From contig NZ_JADPKK010000020.1 in assembly GCF_023073915.1 (NCBI RefSeq), positions 259,001-323,000 of the forward strand: a stretch of 64,000 nt of DNA. The letters are read 5' to 3'. Below, piece after piece: positions 1 to 8,335 of the stretch. The DNA is from Bradyrhizobium sp. 149 (GTDB lineage: Bacteria > Pseudomonadota > Alphaproteobacteria > Rhizobiales > Xanthobacteraceae). A program made the translations under genes and the position numbers. The notes below the pieces were generated by a model. That model had not been told where the DNA came from. It saw only the letters and a list, made by a program, of their open reading frames with translations, and searched no databases. Positions within the stretch are counted from its first letter, which is position 1. The number at the start of each line of letters is the position of its first letter.

Positions 1-1284
1 CTGGAGCGCTTTATCCGAAAAGCCGTGAAGGCGATGAAAGGCCTCGAAAACCGCCCAGCGCTTCTATCCATTCCGCATGACATGCATGAAGATGAGTGGA
101 AGGCGAGCTATACGCCGGTAAAGAGGGACGATGTTCCTCGCATATTGGATGTCGAGGCCGTCAAGGCTGTCCCCGGAATCCTTAAGGACGTGACCAGGCT
201 GGCGATCCTTGCGGGGAATGGTGCTGTCTGGTCACGGGCGAGCGATGAACTCAAGGCGTTTGCCCAACAGTACAGCATCCCCGTTGTAACCACTCTTCGG
301 GCAAAGGGGGCGATATCCGAAGACGACGAGATCGCGATGGGTGTCTTCGGGGCAGGCGGCAGCCTATGGGCCAACCAAGTGGTGCTGGGCACTGGTGTAG
401 ATCCACGTGCCGAGGTTCTTCTCGTTCTGGGAGCAACTCTAAACGAAAACAATACTCACGGCTGGGCGCCCATGTTGAAGCCGTCCAAGGCACTGATACG
501 AGTCGACATAGATCCCAACAACACGTTTGGTGAAGAGTATGACGAGCATTTTGTAACCGGCGATGTGCGGACGTTCTTGCGCTGGCTTCGAGAAAATCGC
601 GACCAATATCACGCTGAACTAATGTCTACCAAGAGCGAGCGTGAAAATTGGCTAAGTGGAATTCGTCGAACACCCTATTACGACACGGAGGCTGATCGGG
701 TCAGCAACGAGACTCCAATCAACCCTGCACGGGCCATCGCAGATCTCCGAAAAGCAACTCCTCGGGATGCAGTTACGATTGTTGATTCTGGCGCGCATAC
801 ATTCTTCACGGGACACAACTGGACCAGCTTCGCGCCCAACGAATTCCTGTTCCAATCCAACACAGGACCGATGGGCTATGGGATCGCGATGGCCATAGGA
901 GCATGGATGGCTCGGCCCAAGCGGCCACATGTCGCGATCGTAGGAGACGGGAGCTTGCTGATGCACGGCATGGAGATTCAAACGGCCGTGCGTTTCAAGG
1001 TGCCCCTGGTGGTCGTTGTCATCAACAATGGTGCCTTGGGCAGCATTCACCTTCGGGCGCGGAAGGAAGGCCCGGAAATAGCCAGTATCGTGGAAATCTC
1101 CCCTCCAAAAGACTGGGCATCTTTTTGCGTTGCTTTGGGAGGTGATGGGATCGTCGTGGAAGAGTCCGGCGATTTGGAGATCGCCTTCCAAAAAGCCTTC
1201 CGGACAGTAGACAAGCCTTTTCTGGTAGATGTTCGCTGTGACAAGAGCATTCGTACGCCAAACACACAACCAATGCGCCCTTAG
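1..1284 (+). CDS. Thiamine diphosphate-dependent enzyme, acetolactate synthase-like (5' end outside window)
   Basis: The frame is open from the first base, so the gene begins upstream of the window and the N-terminal pyrimidine-binding domain is not visible. What remains is the central domain (around 150-600 nt) and the C-terminal diphosphate-binding domain. The latter carries GDGSLL near nt 945 and INNGALGS near nt 1020, the GDG...NN metal/ThDP motif of this superfamily. Family members decarboxylate 2-oxo acids and transfer or release the aldehyde; acetolactate synthase, oxalyl-CoA decarboxylase and benzoylformate decarboxylase share this fold. The substrate cannot be told from the visible part. 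It converges on the FAD oxidoreductase gene with about 55 nt between them. Confidence 0.85.
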   Translation: MERFIRKAVKAMKGLENRPALLSIPHDMHEDEWKASYTPVKRDDVPRILDVEAVKAVPGILKDVTRLAILAGNGAVWSRASDELKAFAQQYSIPVVTTLRAKGAISEDDEIAMGVFGAGGSLWANQVVLGTGVDPRAEVLLVLGATLNENNTHGWAPMLKPSKALIRVDIDPNNTFGEEYDEHFVTGDVRTFLRWLRENRDQYHAELMSTKSERENWLSGIRRTPYYDTEADRVSNETPINPARAIADLRKATPRDAVTIVDSGAHTFFTGHNWTSFAPNEFLFQSNTGPMGYGIAMAIGAWMARPKRPHVAIVGDGSLLMHGMEIQTAVRFKVPLVVVVINNGALGSIHLRARKEGPEIASIVEISPPKDWASFCVALGGDGIVVEESGDLEIAFQKAFRTVDKPFLVDVRCDKSIRTPNTQPMRP

Positions 1285-1339
1285 CGGGGTGACCCTTCAG
1301 GCGCCGGGTCGCTTTGCAGCGATAACAAGAAGATCGCGC

Positions 1340-2650
1340 TCACGGCAACGCCGCCATGGCATCCTGTCGCCTGGTCCTGTTGCTTGAACGTACGCATGCG
1401 GTCGTCACGTCGCATCGATGAAATCGATTAGGAGAAAGGTGCGACACGTCCATGGCCGTCGCTCTATCGGTCATCAGTTGCGCAAGTATCTCGCCTGTTG
1501 CGGGCCCGAGAGTGAATCCTTGATGCCCGTGCCCAAAATGAGTCCACATCCCTTTTAATCCCGCGACGCGACCGATGACCGGGAGCATGTCAGGCATGCA
1601 AGGACGCGTTCCGAACCACGGCGAATTCTCGACCGGCGCGCCTAGCGTGACGAGATGACGGGCGGCTATTTCAGCCCGCTCAAGCTGCCAGGGGGTAGCC
1701 TTTGCGTCAGGTCCGGTCAGTTCGGCGCCTGTCGTGATCCTCAAGCCGCGCGTCATTGGCGCCATCACGTAACCGAAGTCTGCGTCGAGAAGCGGAAGAT
1801 CGAGGGGCTGCCCCGAATAGTGAAGGTGATAGCCGCGCTTGCGAACCATCGGAATGCGGAACCCGAACCGAGTCAAGAACTGGCCGGACCAAGGTCCAAG
1901 CGCCACGATGACGTGTTCAGCCCGCAAAAGTCCGTTCACGGTCGCTACCATCCAACCGGACGAGGGGTCACTGATGAGGGTCTCTGCATCTCCGATCTCA
2001 ATCGTCCCACCGCGCTTTGCGAAAAGTTGTGCATATGCGGTCGTCAAGGTTCCAGGATCGCTGATGGTCCAGGAATTTAGCCAATGCATTGCTCCGACCC
2101 CTGTGAATTTCAGGCCCGGCTCCGCTCTTGCGAGTGCCTCCGCTGAAAGCACACGGTGGGGGACGCCGTAATCGGCATGAAACCTCTCTGCAACAGCTAC
2201 TTCTTGGTCCATTCCCCGCTCAGTTCTATGCAAGACACGAAATCCCTCGCGGCGAACCAGGCTCTCTGCTCCTGCCGCGGCGATAAGGGGAGCGTGTGCC
2301 TCTGCAGCCCGAGCGACGAGAGCTGAATGAACCTCTACCGCTCGTCTATAGCGGGATCCGCCGGAGTGCCACCAGTAGCTCAGAAGCGGAGCAACGTGCG
2401 GCCCGAGATGCCGCAAGCGCCAGTGCACGTCGTTCGTGTTGCCCAGGATGATATTCCAAAGCGAGCGCAAGTCTCGCGGCATCGCGAACGGCTCAACCGC
2501 CTCGCTCTGAATGATTCCTGCGTTTCCAAAACTTGTTGCCCGCCCAGGCGCTTGGCGGTCGATAAGGGCGACCGACCAACCACGCTTCTGCAGCATGAGA
2601 GCGGCCGAAACGCCGGCCATGCCGGCACCAAGCACGAGTGCGTCGGTCAT
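1340..2650 (-). CDS. FAD-dependent oxidoreductase, D-amino-acid dehydrogenase (DadA) type
   Basis: 436 residues. The N-terminus has a Rossmann dinucleotide-binding motif, VLGAGMAGVSAA, directly after the start, followed by a DAO-family fold and the C-terminal FAD-contacting stretch GHGHQGFTLGPATG near residue 385. The length and both ends fit DadA-like enzymes, which oxidatively deaminate amino acids and pass electrons to the membrane quinone pool. The ATG start leaves the Rossmann motif at residues 7-12, as is usual. Other family members oxidise sarcosine, glycine or proline derivatives, so the substrate is open. A ThDP enzyme lies just downstream on the opposite strand, which may hint at amino-acid or 2-oxo-acid catabolism; that is only inference. 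Confidence 0.82.
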   Translation of the reverse strand: MTDALVLGAGMAGVSAALMLQKRGWSVALIDRQAPGRATSFGNAGIIQSEAVEPFAMPRDLRSLWNIILGNTNDVHWRLRHLGPHVAPLLSYWWHSGGSRYRRAVEVHSALVARAAEAHAPLIAAAGAESLVRREGFRVLHRTERGMDQEVAVAERFHADYGVPHRVLSAEALARAEPGLKFTGVGAMHWLNSWTISDPGTLTTAYAQLFAKRGGTIEIGDAETLISDPSSGWMVATVNGLLRAEHVIVALGPWSGQFLTRFGFRIPMVRKRGYHLHYSGQPLDLPLLDADFGYVMAPMTRGLRITTGAELTGPDAKATPWQLERAEIAARHLVTLGAPVENSPWFGTRPCMPDMLPVIGRVAGLKGMWTHFGHGHQGFTLGPATGEILAQLMTDRATAMDVSHLSPNRFHRCDVTTACVRSSNRTRRQDAMAALP

Positions 2651-2732
2651 CGGTGGTCCCTCGTACTCTTGCGACTAGCCCAACTCGGCCTGAGCAGGTC
2701 GCAGATTGGTCAACGCGCCAGGCAATGCAGGA

Positions 2733-4247
2733 TCAGCTGGACATCAGCTTGTCAAAGACCGGCACCGGGTCATCAACCTCGACAAGTCGCTGACCCGTGA
2801 TGACCCAGATTCGCGTCGCCACGGCTTGGACAAACGCTCGATCATGGCTGACCAAAAGACAAGCCGCACCGTGCTCGACCAATTCGCTCTCCAGCGAGTC
2901 CTGACCGTTGATATCGAGATGATTGGTTGGCTCATCCAAAAGGTAAAAGTTTGGCTGGAGCAAGCGCAGAAGAAGCATGGCAAGCCGCGCTCGCTGCCCT
3001 CCCGAAAGACGAGATATGGGCGCAGTTTGGGCGTCAATACCGACGCCGGCGCCTGCGAGCAGGGAGCGCGCCTGTTGATCCGGGAGACTGCTCAGGCTCT
3101 TGAAAGCGTCCTGCGGGGTCTTGAACATCTCGAGCTGTGATAGCGCTTGGTTCGAATATCCCAACTTGAGACTCGCGGCGACACGGATATCCGGATCGGA
3201 TCCCGCAACAGCCGCCCGCAACCGCTCGATCAGCCTTGTCTTACCCGTACCGTTTCCTCCCAGGAGAGCAACCCGATCCCCGTTCTCGATCCATTTCGTA
3301 CCGGTACGGAACAGCGGCCTCCCATCCGGTGTGACGATGGCAGTGTCCTTGATTGCGACCAGCGCCTTGGCATGACTTCCGCTGTTGGTTAGACGGATGG
3401 TTCCTGCCGAACGCTCCAGATGCCCTGGTCGGGCGCGCTCCTCGAGTTTGTCTGCCCGCTCCGACAGCTGCTTTGTCTTCACCACCAGCAGGTCGGACCC
3501 GGAGTTGATGCCGATGTTCTTGAGCTTCGCCGCCTGTTGTCGAAGAACCTTGACCTTGCGCATATCGTTCTCGAACTGTCTTTTTCGCGCCGCGTCGTGA
3601 TCCTCCAACGCTTGCAGGGCGCGAGAATAGGGCAGAGAAAAGTCTGCACTTTCCTTTGGGCGCAGGAACAACGTACGGTTGGTCACGTCGTCGAGGAAGG
3701 CCCGGTCATGGCTTGCTGCGATCATGGCGCAATCGCGAGGCAACGCTGCCAGGAACCTTTCCAGCACGCCGATCCGGCCGATGTCGAGATGGTTTGTCGG
3801 CTCATCCAGCAGGAGCAGGTCAGGTTCGACAATGGCGGCCCTCGCTAGAAGCATCGTCCGTTGCCACCCGCCGGATAGAGCATGGACAGCAACGCCCCGA
3901 ATGGATTCGTCCACGAAAAGATCATCGAGCAGGACATCGACCCGCCAGCCTTGCGTCTCGGCGACCTCCGGAGCAAGTGCTTCGCGCACTGCATCTTGGA
4001 AGCTGAGCGACTTGAGCCGTTCGGGTGGATCTTGTGGGGCGGCAGCCACTATCAGTCCGCGTGTGCGGGTAACGCCCCCCGCCGCTGCGTCTTCCTGGCC
4101 GGCTAAGATACGAAGGAGTGATGATTTGCCGCGTCCGTTGGCCGCGACAAGGCCAAGGCGGTCGCCTTTGCCAATTGAGAAACTCAGGCCGGAGAAGAGC
4201 GAGTCAACACGGGTTAGAGAAAGGTCTTTGATGGCAATAAGTGACAT
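2733..4247 (-). CDS. ABC-F family ATPase (tandem ATP-binding domains, no membrane domain)
   Basis: 504 residues from the ATG at 4247; an in-frame start ten codons upstream is less likely because MSLIAIKDL is the usual N-terminus. There are two nucleotide-binding domains. The first has a Walker A AANGRGKSS near residue 34, the signature LSGGWQRTM and LLLDEPTNHLD. The second has GGNGTGKTR, LSGGQRARL and YLLDEPTNHLD. A charged linker of about 80 residues lies between them, with no transmembrane helices. ABC-F proteins act on ribosomes in translation, rescue or antibiotic protection rather than in transport. The subgroup (Uup, EttA or resistance type) cannot be decided by eye. Confidence 0.9.
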   Translation of the reverse strand: MSLIAIKDLSLTRVDSLFSGLSFSIGKGDRLGLVAANGRGKSSLLRILAGQEDAAAGGVTRTRGLIVAAAPQDPPERLKSLSFQDAVREALAPEVAETQGWRVDVLLDDLFVDESIRGVAVHALSGGWQRTMLLARAAIVEPDLLLLDEPTNHLDIGRIGVLERFLAALPRDCAMIAASHDRAFLDDVTNRTLFLRPKESADFSLPYSRALQALEDHDAARKRQFENDMRKVKVLRQQAAKLKNIGINSGSDLLVVKTKQLSERADKLEERARPGHLERSAGTIRLTNSGSHAKALVAIKDTAIVTPDGRPLFRTGTKWIENGDRVALLGGNGTGKTRLIERLRAAVAGSDPDIRVAASLKLGYSNQALSQLEMFKTPQDAFKSLSSLPDQQARSLLAGAGVGIDAQTAPISRLSGGQRARLAMLLLRLLQPNFYLLDEPTNHLDINGQDSLESELVEHGAACLLVSHDRAFVQAVATRIWVITGQRLVEVDDPVPVFDKLMSS

Positions 4248-4825
4248 TACAGTCTCATAAGTCAGTGAGCGCGACAAAACGCGCGCAAATGGCTGACAAC
4301 GAGACGGCGATACGCTCCTTGGTCAGCCCCGCGAGGTAAAACGCAGGGCGCAGACAGGTCCGCGGGTTGGATTGTGGCGGCTATGATGATTCATGGACCT
4401 TCCCCTCCGCTTTCAACCTTGGGGTACAGGATCGTACCAACTCAATCGCATCCGGGCAAGACCCTTCTTGTCCTCTGGCGGTGCGCGATCCTACCGGCGA
4501 CAACGCGCCTGGCCGCTAGCCGCACAACAGGAGACCACCGAAAGGGAATAAGGCGGTACTTAGCCGAGACTTTTGGTTGATAGCGTAGAGACCACGCCTC
4601 TCTGGACACGTTGGTTGGGCGAGGGTCCATTAGCGCGCTGCTGTAAGAAGATCAGGTTGCGAGTCGATCTTGAAGGGACCAAAGCCAACGCGTGGTGGTG
4701 AGTTAATCGCGCGCCCTCTTTTCTTACTTGCCATTGCGCAACAACTAAGCCGTCCTTCCATACCTATCAGGTTTGATAGTTGCGCTAAACGCTATCGCGC
4801 AGCTTTACTTATCGAAACGTCACAT
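4248..4825. other. Stretch without a supported gene
   Basis: Short open frames occur on both strands, but none has recognisable protein content, a convincing ribosome-binding site or gene-like codon use. The base composition is visibly lower in GC than the rest of the window, which suits decayed accessory DNA. Promoters for the ABC-F gene (leftward) probably lie in the first 150 nt. No clear -35/-10 pair was identified. Confidence 0.5.
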
Positions 4826-5020
4826 CATCTCCAGTTGAGTGATGTCGTCAATCAGTTGCTCAAGCGGGCAGGTGCGGCCGGAGTGTCTGGCATGGCTTTT
4901 GGAGATCCGATGGGTCTTCGCCTGTCCTGTGGAGTTCCGTCCGCCATACTAGAGACAGGGCGGAGCCGGCTGGTGGAATGTCTCAACAGCAGCGTCGAAC
5001 CTGGCAGTGGAAAGGACTAA
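4826..5020 (+). pseudogene. C-terminal remnant of a class I/II PLP aminotransferase
   Basis: This frame encodes about 64 residues ending in a stretch typical of the C-terminal small domain of class I/II aminotransferases: an AGVSGMAFGD segment followed by GLRLSC and then a helix. Family members have the pattern 'v-P-G-x-x-F-G ... l-R-l-S' at this place. The PLP-lysine domain and everything before about residue 300 of a normal enzyme are missing. The frame upstream of 4826 is open to 4670 but has no aminotransferase character. It stops five bases before the ATG of the nucleotidyltransferase, so the two were probably in one operon. The call rests on pattern recognition of a short C-terminus and is therefore moderate. 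Confidence 0.5.
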
Positions 5021-5024
5021 CGCT

Positions 5025-5807
5025 ATGATTGTATCGCCTTCCCCCAAGAACGCCGTCATTCTCGCTGCCGGCTTCGGATCCCGCTTGCGCCCCCTGACCG
5101 ATCTGCGCCCCAAGCCGCTGGTCGCGGTTGGAGGGACCCCGATCCTCTTCAATGCGCTCCGTCATTTGGAAGCCGTCGGCGTCGAGGACGTGACCATCGT
5201 GGTCGGCTATCGAAAGGATGCCATCCAATTCGCATGCGGCCGTCGCTTCGGCAAGCTCGACATCAACTACGTTGAATCGTCGGTATACGACGCAACAGGA
5301 AACGCCTATTCCTTGTGGTTGGCGCGTCATGCGTTACTCAACGGAGATACCTATCTGCTAGAAGGCGACGTCTTCTTCGAGCTAGACGCTCTGCGAAACC
5401 TTGGAGCGGTCAACGCCGAAAACGTTGCGGCAGTCGCGCCATTCGACCAATCCATGGAGGGCCCCGCTGTAGTCTTGGACAATGATGACTTCATATCTGA
5501 GGTGCGGACAAAGCAGACGGCTGCGAATCTGGATGCGGATTACCCACGTCTTTTCAAGACCATGAATCTCATTCGCTTTTCCGGAGTCGACCTCCGTCAG
5601 ACTCTCGTCCCACATCTCGACGATCTGATCGGCCACGGTGTCGTGAAGTTCTGTATCGAGGAACTGCTTGGCCCGCTTGTCTGGAATCGAAGTCTACGGA
5701 TCGCGGCAGCTCGCTGTGACGAATTGAAGTTGTTTGACATCGACAACGAGAATGATCTTAGCCTCGCCGAAGCGATGTTCGCACCAAAGAGGGAAATGGC
5801 CTGTTAG
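5025..5807 (+). CDS. NTP transferase domain protein, phosphocholine cytidylyltransferase (LicC)-like
   Basis: 260 residues from ATG 5025, chosen over a GTG at 5007 because the AAAGGA at 5010 sits at the right distance. The nucleotide-binding signature AAGFGSRLRPLT is at residues 13-24, with PKPLVAV after it and a metal-site acidic motif LLEGDVFF near residue 108. The family transfers a nucleotidyl group to a phosphorylated sugar, choline or aminoethylphosphonate. The compact 260-residue form without an acyltransferase tail and the AxGNAYSLW stretch resemble LicC and phosphonate-tailoring cytidylyltransferases. Neighbours are remnants of an aminotransferase and a 2-hydroxyacid dehydrogenase, which suggests a decayed pathway for a small head group. 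The substrate is unproven. Confidence 0.78.
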   Translation: MIVSPSPKNAVILAAGFGSRLRPLTDLRPKPLVAVGGTPILFNALRHLEAVGVEDVTIVVGYRKDAIQFACGRRFGKLDINYVESSVYDATGNAYSLWLARHALLNGDTYLLEGDVFFELDALRNLGAVNAENVAAVAPFDQSMEGPAVVLDNDDFISEVRTKQTAANLDADYPRLFKTMNLIRFSGVDLRQTLVPHLDDLIGHGVVKFCIEELLGPLVWNRSLRIAAARCDELKLFDIDNENDLSLAEAMFAPKREMAC

Positions 5808-5846
5808 AGTGCTTCAATCAGCGCAATGTCCACTGATGGATGTGTG

Positions 5847-6110
5847 ATGAAAGTTCGGCTCCTTGGTCATTATCAACCCGCCACGACCAGGCAACTTGCA
5901 ACCTACCACGAAGTAGAGCAGGTCAATGACAGAGACTTTTCGAGCGGTCTTCGCGATGCCGACGTGTTCGTCGCAAGAAACCACGTGAATATCAACGCCG
6001 TGGCGGAACATGCACTTGCGTTGCCGCAATGCGCATGGCGACGCGCTCCGCTGAAGACGCGCCAGCTTCGGGCCGGAAAATGGTCAATCCGGATGAGAGA
6101 TCGACGTCTC
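5847..6110 (+). pseudogene. 2-hydroxyacid dehydrogenase remnant with internal deletion
   Basis: From the ATG at 5847 the frame reads like the N-terminus of a D-isomer-specific 2-hydroxyacid dehydrogenase, up to DADVFVAR near residue 43. It then jumps directly to NAVAEHALAL, a motif that in intact enzymes lies about 50 residues further on, just before the NAD-binding domain. The GxGxxG motif, the catalytic Arg, Glu and His, and the C-terminal half are absent. After about nt 6000 the protein loses family character. The simplest reading is an internal deletion followed by 3' decay. It starts 40 nt after the nucleotidyltransferase on the same strand and was probably co-transcribed. Confidence 0.55.
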
Positions 6111-6373
6111 CGGCCACCGGTGCAGAAGCCCGCTCTGACAGTAGACGAGAGTTTATGGTGCGCTCGGAGGGCGTTCGCATTTCTTGCGAATTCAATGGCT
6201 TATTCGAGCAGTTTGGATCGAAAGGTTCATTTCGACCCCAACGGGTCCCCTTCAGCTTTCTGTGCGATGCCATCCGATCGAAGGTCGGCCGTAGGGAGCC
6301 CGAGGCGGCGACCATTAACCTTTCATTAACCACGCAACGCCAACCTCCCCTCCAAACAAAGGGAGGCCCGCAA

Positions 6374-6526
6374 ATGGCGATGTTTCGAATTCAGCTCGCC
6401 GACGGCGAGCGGAACTTGAAGACCGACCTCAAAGCTTTGAACGAGGACTCAGCTCGCAGCGCCGCGGAGAAATGGTTCGACGGCGCTCGTTGGCGCATCG
6501 TCGCGATCCGACGCTTGTTCGACTGA
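6374..6526 (+). CDS. Small hypothetical protein (50 aa)
   Basis: An ATG at 6374 is preceded by a good GGGAGG ribosome-binding site at 6361. The product has 50 residues, with no signal peptide or membrane segment. It has alternating charged and hydrophobic positions and a W/R-rich end, KWFDGARWRIVAIRRLF. This resembles the small conserved hypothetical proteins common in Bradyrhizobium, but I do not recognise a named family. The longer open frame upstream of 6374 looks non-coding. Confidence 0.5.
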   Translation: MAMFRIQLADGERNLKTDLKALNEDSARSAAEKWFDGARWRIVAIRRLFD

Positions 6527-6602
6527 GGCTGGCGGGTCGCGGTCAGCACTAACAGTCCCCACGACTCGCGCCAAATCCGCTGCACGGGGATATTGAACGA
6601 TC

Positions 6603-6815
6603 ATGCACCAGCGCCTGGACGACCTTCCGCTCGAAGGGTTCGCGATCATTGTCGATGGCCACTCTAAAGCGACCTTCTCCACCAGAGAAGGCGCACGCAG
6701 GGCGGTCATTGAGCTTAAGGGCCGGTTTCCGGCCATCCAAATCAAGGTCTACGACGCGGCGCAAGGCAGACCGAATTTACCTGATCAAACCCTGATGACG
6801 ATCATTCCAGTCTGA
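6603..6815 (+). CDS. Small hypothetical protein (70 aa)
   Basis: 70 residues, soluble, with ordinary composition and a plausible mixed alpha/beta pattern (GFAIIVDGHSKATF, then RRAVIELKGRF, then IQIKVYDA). No catalytic motif was recognised. It sits 76 nt downstream of the 50-residue gene in the same direction and could be co-transcribed. The start at 6603 is the first ATG, and no strong ribosome-binding site is visible. Confidence 0.5.
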   Translation: MHQRLDDLPLEGFAIIVDGHSKATFSTREGARRAVIELKGRFPAIQIKVYDAAQGRPNLPDQTLMTIIPV

Positions 6816-6904
6816 GACCGCTGCTCGTTAGCTGATCACCGGGCGAGCCTAACGCCCACGGCGCGTCGTCTCAATTGAGATCGGATTTCCTAACCTTGTG
6901 GGAC

Positions 6905-7033
6905 GGTTGCGTATGCAACCGGACTAGGCGCGCCAATGAGCGGGGAAGGCGGTCAAGGGCGCCGCCTGCGGCGCTCGCATGGCCCTTGTCCGCGGTGGGG
7001 TCGCAGACCCCAACTGCGTGCGCCGCAGGCGCA
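6905..7033. repeat. Cluster of four adjacent hairpins, probable intergenic repeat element
   Basis: Four inverted repeats follow one another. GGTTGC/GCAACC lies at 6905-6920. A compound hairpin with arms CAAGGGC (6954-6960) and GCCCTTG (6982-6988) encloses GCGCCGCCTGCGGCGC. GGGGTC/GACCCC lies near 6997-7011, and TGCGCCGCAGGCGCA at 7019-7033. Such stacked palindromes are typical of dispersed intergenic elements in Bradyrhizobium. The element abuts the decayed nrdB fragment, so it may mark a rearrangement point. Confidence 0.55.
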
Positions 7034-7074
7034 TCGCAACAAGTGAAATGGCACCCGCAAGAGCGTGAGCATAG

Positions 7075-7355
7075 CGACGTCCGCGGTCTCGAAGAAGTTC
7101 TTCTCCTTCTTCAGGTCCATCGCCTCGGACAAGCGACAAGATCTGCGCGAACCCCGTGTAGAACCACATGCCTTTGACGTAGAACGCCACGAGATCGCGC
7201 AGCAAGGCGCGGTCGTTGTCAGGCGTTCCGGTCTCGAACGACAGATCGTCCAGATGCTGGGTGTGCTTGAGTGCCCATGCCGCCTTGTCGGTGATCGAGG
7301 GCACCTCGCGGTACATATTGAACAGCTCGCCCTCATCGAGGCCGAGGCTCAGCAA
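7075..7355 (-). pseudogene. Ribonucleotide reductase small subunit (nrdB) remnant with internal deletion and frame change
   Basis: Read leftward from 7355, the frame gives [15 protein letters not shown], then [11 protein letters not shown], then [13 protein letters not shown] and [11 protein letters not shown], a continuous match to the middle of class Ia RNR beta subunits. It then passes, in a different frame, to [14 protein letters not shown], which in intact NrdB lies close to the C-terminus. Roughly 150 or more residues are therefore deleted at about 7130, and the N-terminal iron-ligand region is also missing. It cannot give a working enzyme. The 5' end overlaps the 3' end of the 106-codon orphan gene upstream. 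Confidence 0.75.
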
Positions 7356-7653
7356 GCAAGCGACCTTCCTTTATGACTTCCGAAAATGCTGGCTCGCGCT
7401 TTTGCAAATCGTCCCACAAATCGTTGCTCATCGCTCTAGCCGGGGGTAGTACGGCAATAGCCGCCTTCACCTCAGCATCAGAGCCGCCGCCGTTGTAAAT
7501 GGCGTGCATCCTGTCGCGCCAGTCAGCTGGGAGATCGGCAAGCAACGTCAGAAGACGCCCTACGGCGTTCGTGTCTTCATGAGACTTATTCTTTGCCACG
7601 TCCCATTGTGCACACAGCCTACCAAAGGTTGGCAACTTAGAACAGCGACCCAA
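7333..7653 (-). CDS. Hypothetical protein, third gene of an orphan operon
   Basis: Up to 106 residues from a TTG at 7653; a GTG at 7599 is an equally good start and would give 88 residues. The product is soluble, helix-rich and acidic in its second half ([22 protein letters not shown]). No family is recognised. The start overlaps the end of the membrane-protein gene before it by 17 nt, which suggests translational coupling. Its last codons run into the nrdB remnant, so the natural C-terminus may have been changed by the rearrangement there. Confidence 0.45.
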   Translation of the reverse strand: MGRCSKLPTFGRLCAQWDVAKNKSHEDTNAVGRLLTLLADLPADWRDRMHAIYNGGGSDAEVKAAIAVLPPARAMSNDLWDDLQKREPAFSEVIKEGRLLAEPRPR

Positions 7654-8332
7654 AGTTCTGTGTCAGTGTTCGCCAGAGGATTTGGCACACTCTCCAAAAC
7701 ACACCAGCCGACGGGATGAGAAGACAGACGAATCCGATGGAATAAAAGAGAGCGACGAGGATACGCGAGATGGGATGAAGCTCGTCCAGGTACCGGTAAT
7801 AGAGATGCAAATAGCCGAGATACATCTCTCGTTTCTGCGCATCCGTTTCGGACTGCCCATCTGGGTTCGTTTTCTTGTACCGGTCGCGGATTTCCCAGTA
7901 CTCATTGAAGAATTTGTCATTGTTGTGCGTGAAAGCTTTCTCGATATCGACCATCGGGAAATCGCCACTCACGTCCTTGACCGCAGAGACGTACGCGTTG
8001 GCAGAGCCATAGTATTTGACAGCGTTCGGGCAGCGCCACGAGTAGATGGCAACCGCCGCCGCAATGGCGCAGAGCCCGAAATAGATCAGCAACAGCCTGG
8101 GCGAGACAGCAACGTCGCCCGGCGAGCCACCCAGCTCACTAATGACGTGCAGGTATTCTGAGATCTTTGCGTTGAAGATGATCAGATAACCGATCAGCGG
8201 GATGAGGACCGTCATACGGGCAGTTGGAGAACTACTGACCGCCCAAAAGCGAGACCACACCACCGGTCGGAGATGAAGCAAGGAGATGCAGTCCATCATT
8301 CCAAACGATTTCCGAAAGCTACCAAGCCTCAT
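7637..8332 (-). CDS. Hypothetical membrane protein (231 aa)
   Basis: 231 residues from ATG 8332. Two hydrophobic helices lie near residues 40-56 and 80-100 (LLLIYFGLCAIAAAVAIYSW). A charged soluble domain of about 90 residues follows, rich in Tyr, Asp and Lys (FFNEYWEIRDRYKK, YLGYLHLYYRYLDEL). A third hydrophobic helix is near 190-210, and a short tail ends in GSLF. A three-helix protein with a central soluble domain could be a sensor or scaffold, but no family is recognised. It starts 3 nt after the stop of the acidic orphan gene upstream. Confidence 0.65.
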   Translation of the reverse strand: MRLGSFRKSFGMMDCISLLHLRPVVWSRFWAVSSSPTARMTVLIPLIGYLIIFNAKISEYLHVISELGGSPGDVAVSPRLLLIYFGLCAIAAAVAIYSWRCPNAVKYYGSANAYVSAVKDVSGDFPMVDIEKAFTHNNDKFFNEYWEIRDRYKKTNPDGQSETDAQKREMYLGYLHLYYRYLDELHPISRILVALFYSIGFVCLLIPSAGVFWRVCQILWRTLTQNFGSLF

Positions 8333-8335
8333 CTA

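Noticed and set aside
6029..6373. Upstream extension of the 50-residue gene
   Set aside because: The extra part is Ser/Arg/Pro-rich with no ribosome-binding site, while ATG 6374 has a good one.
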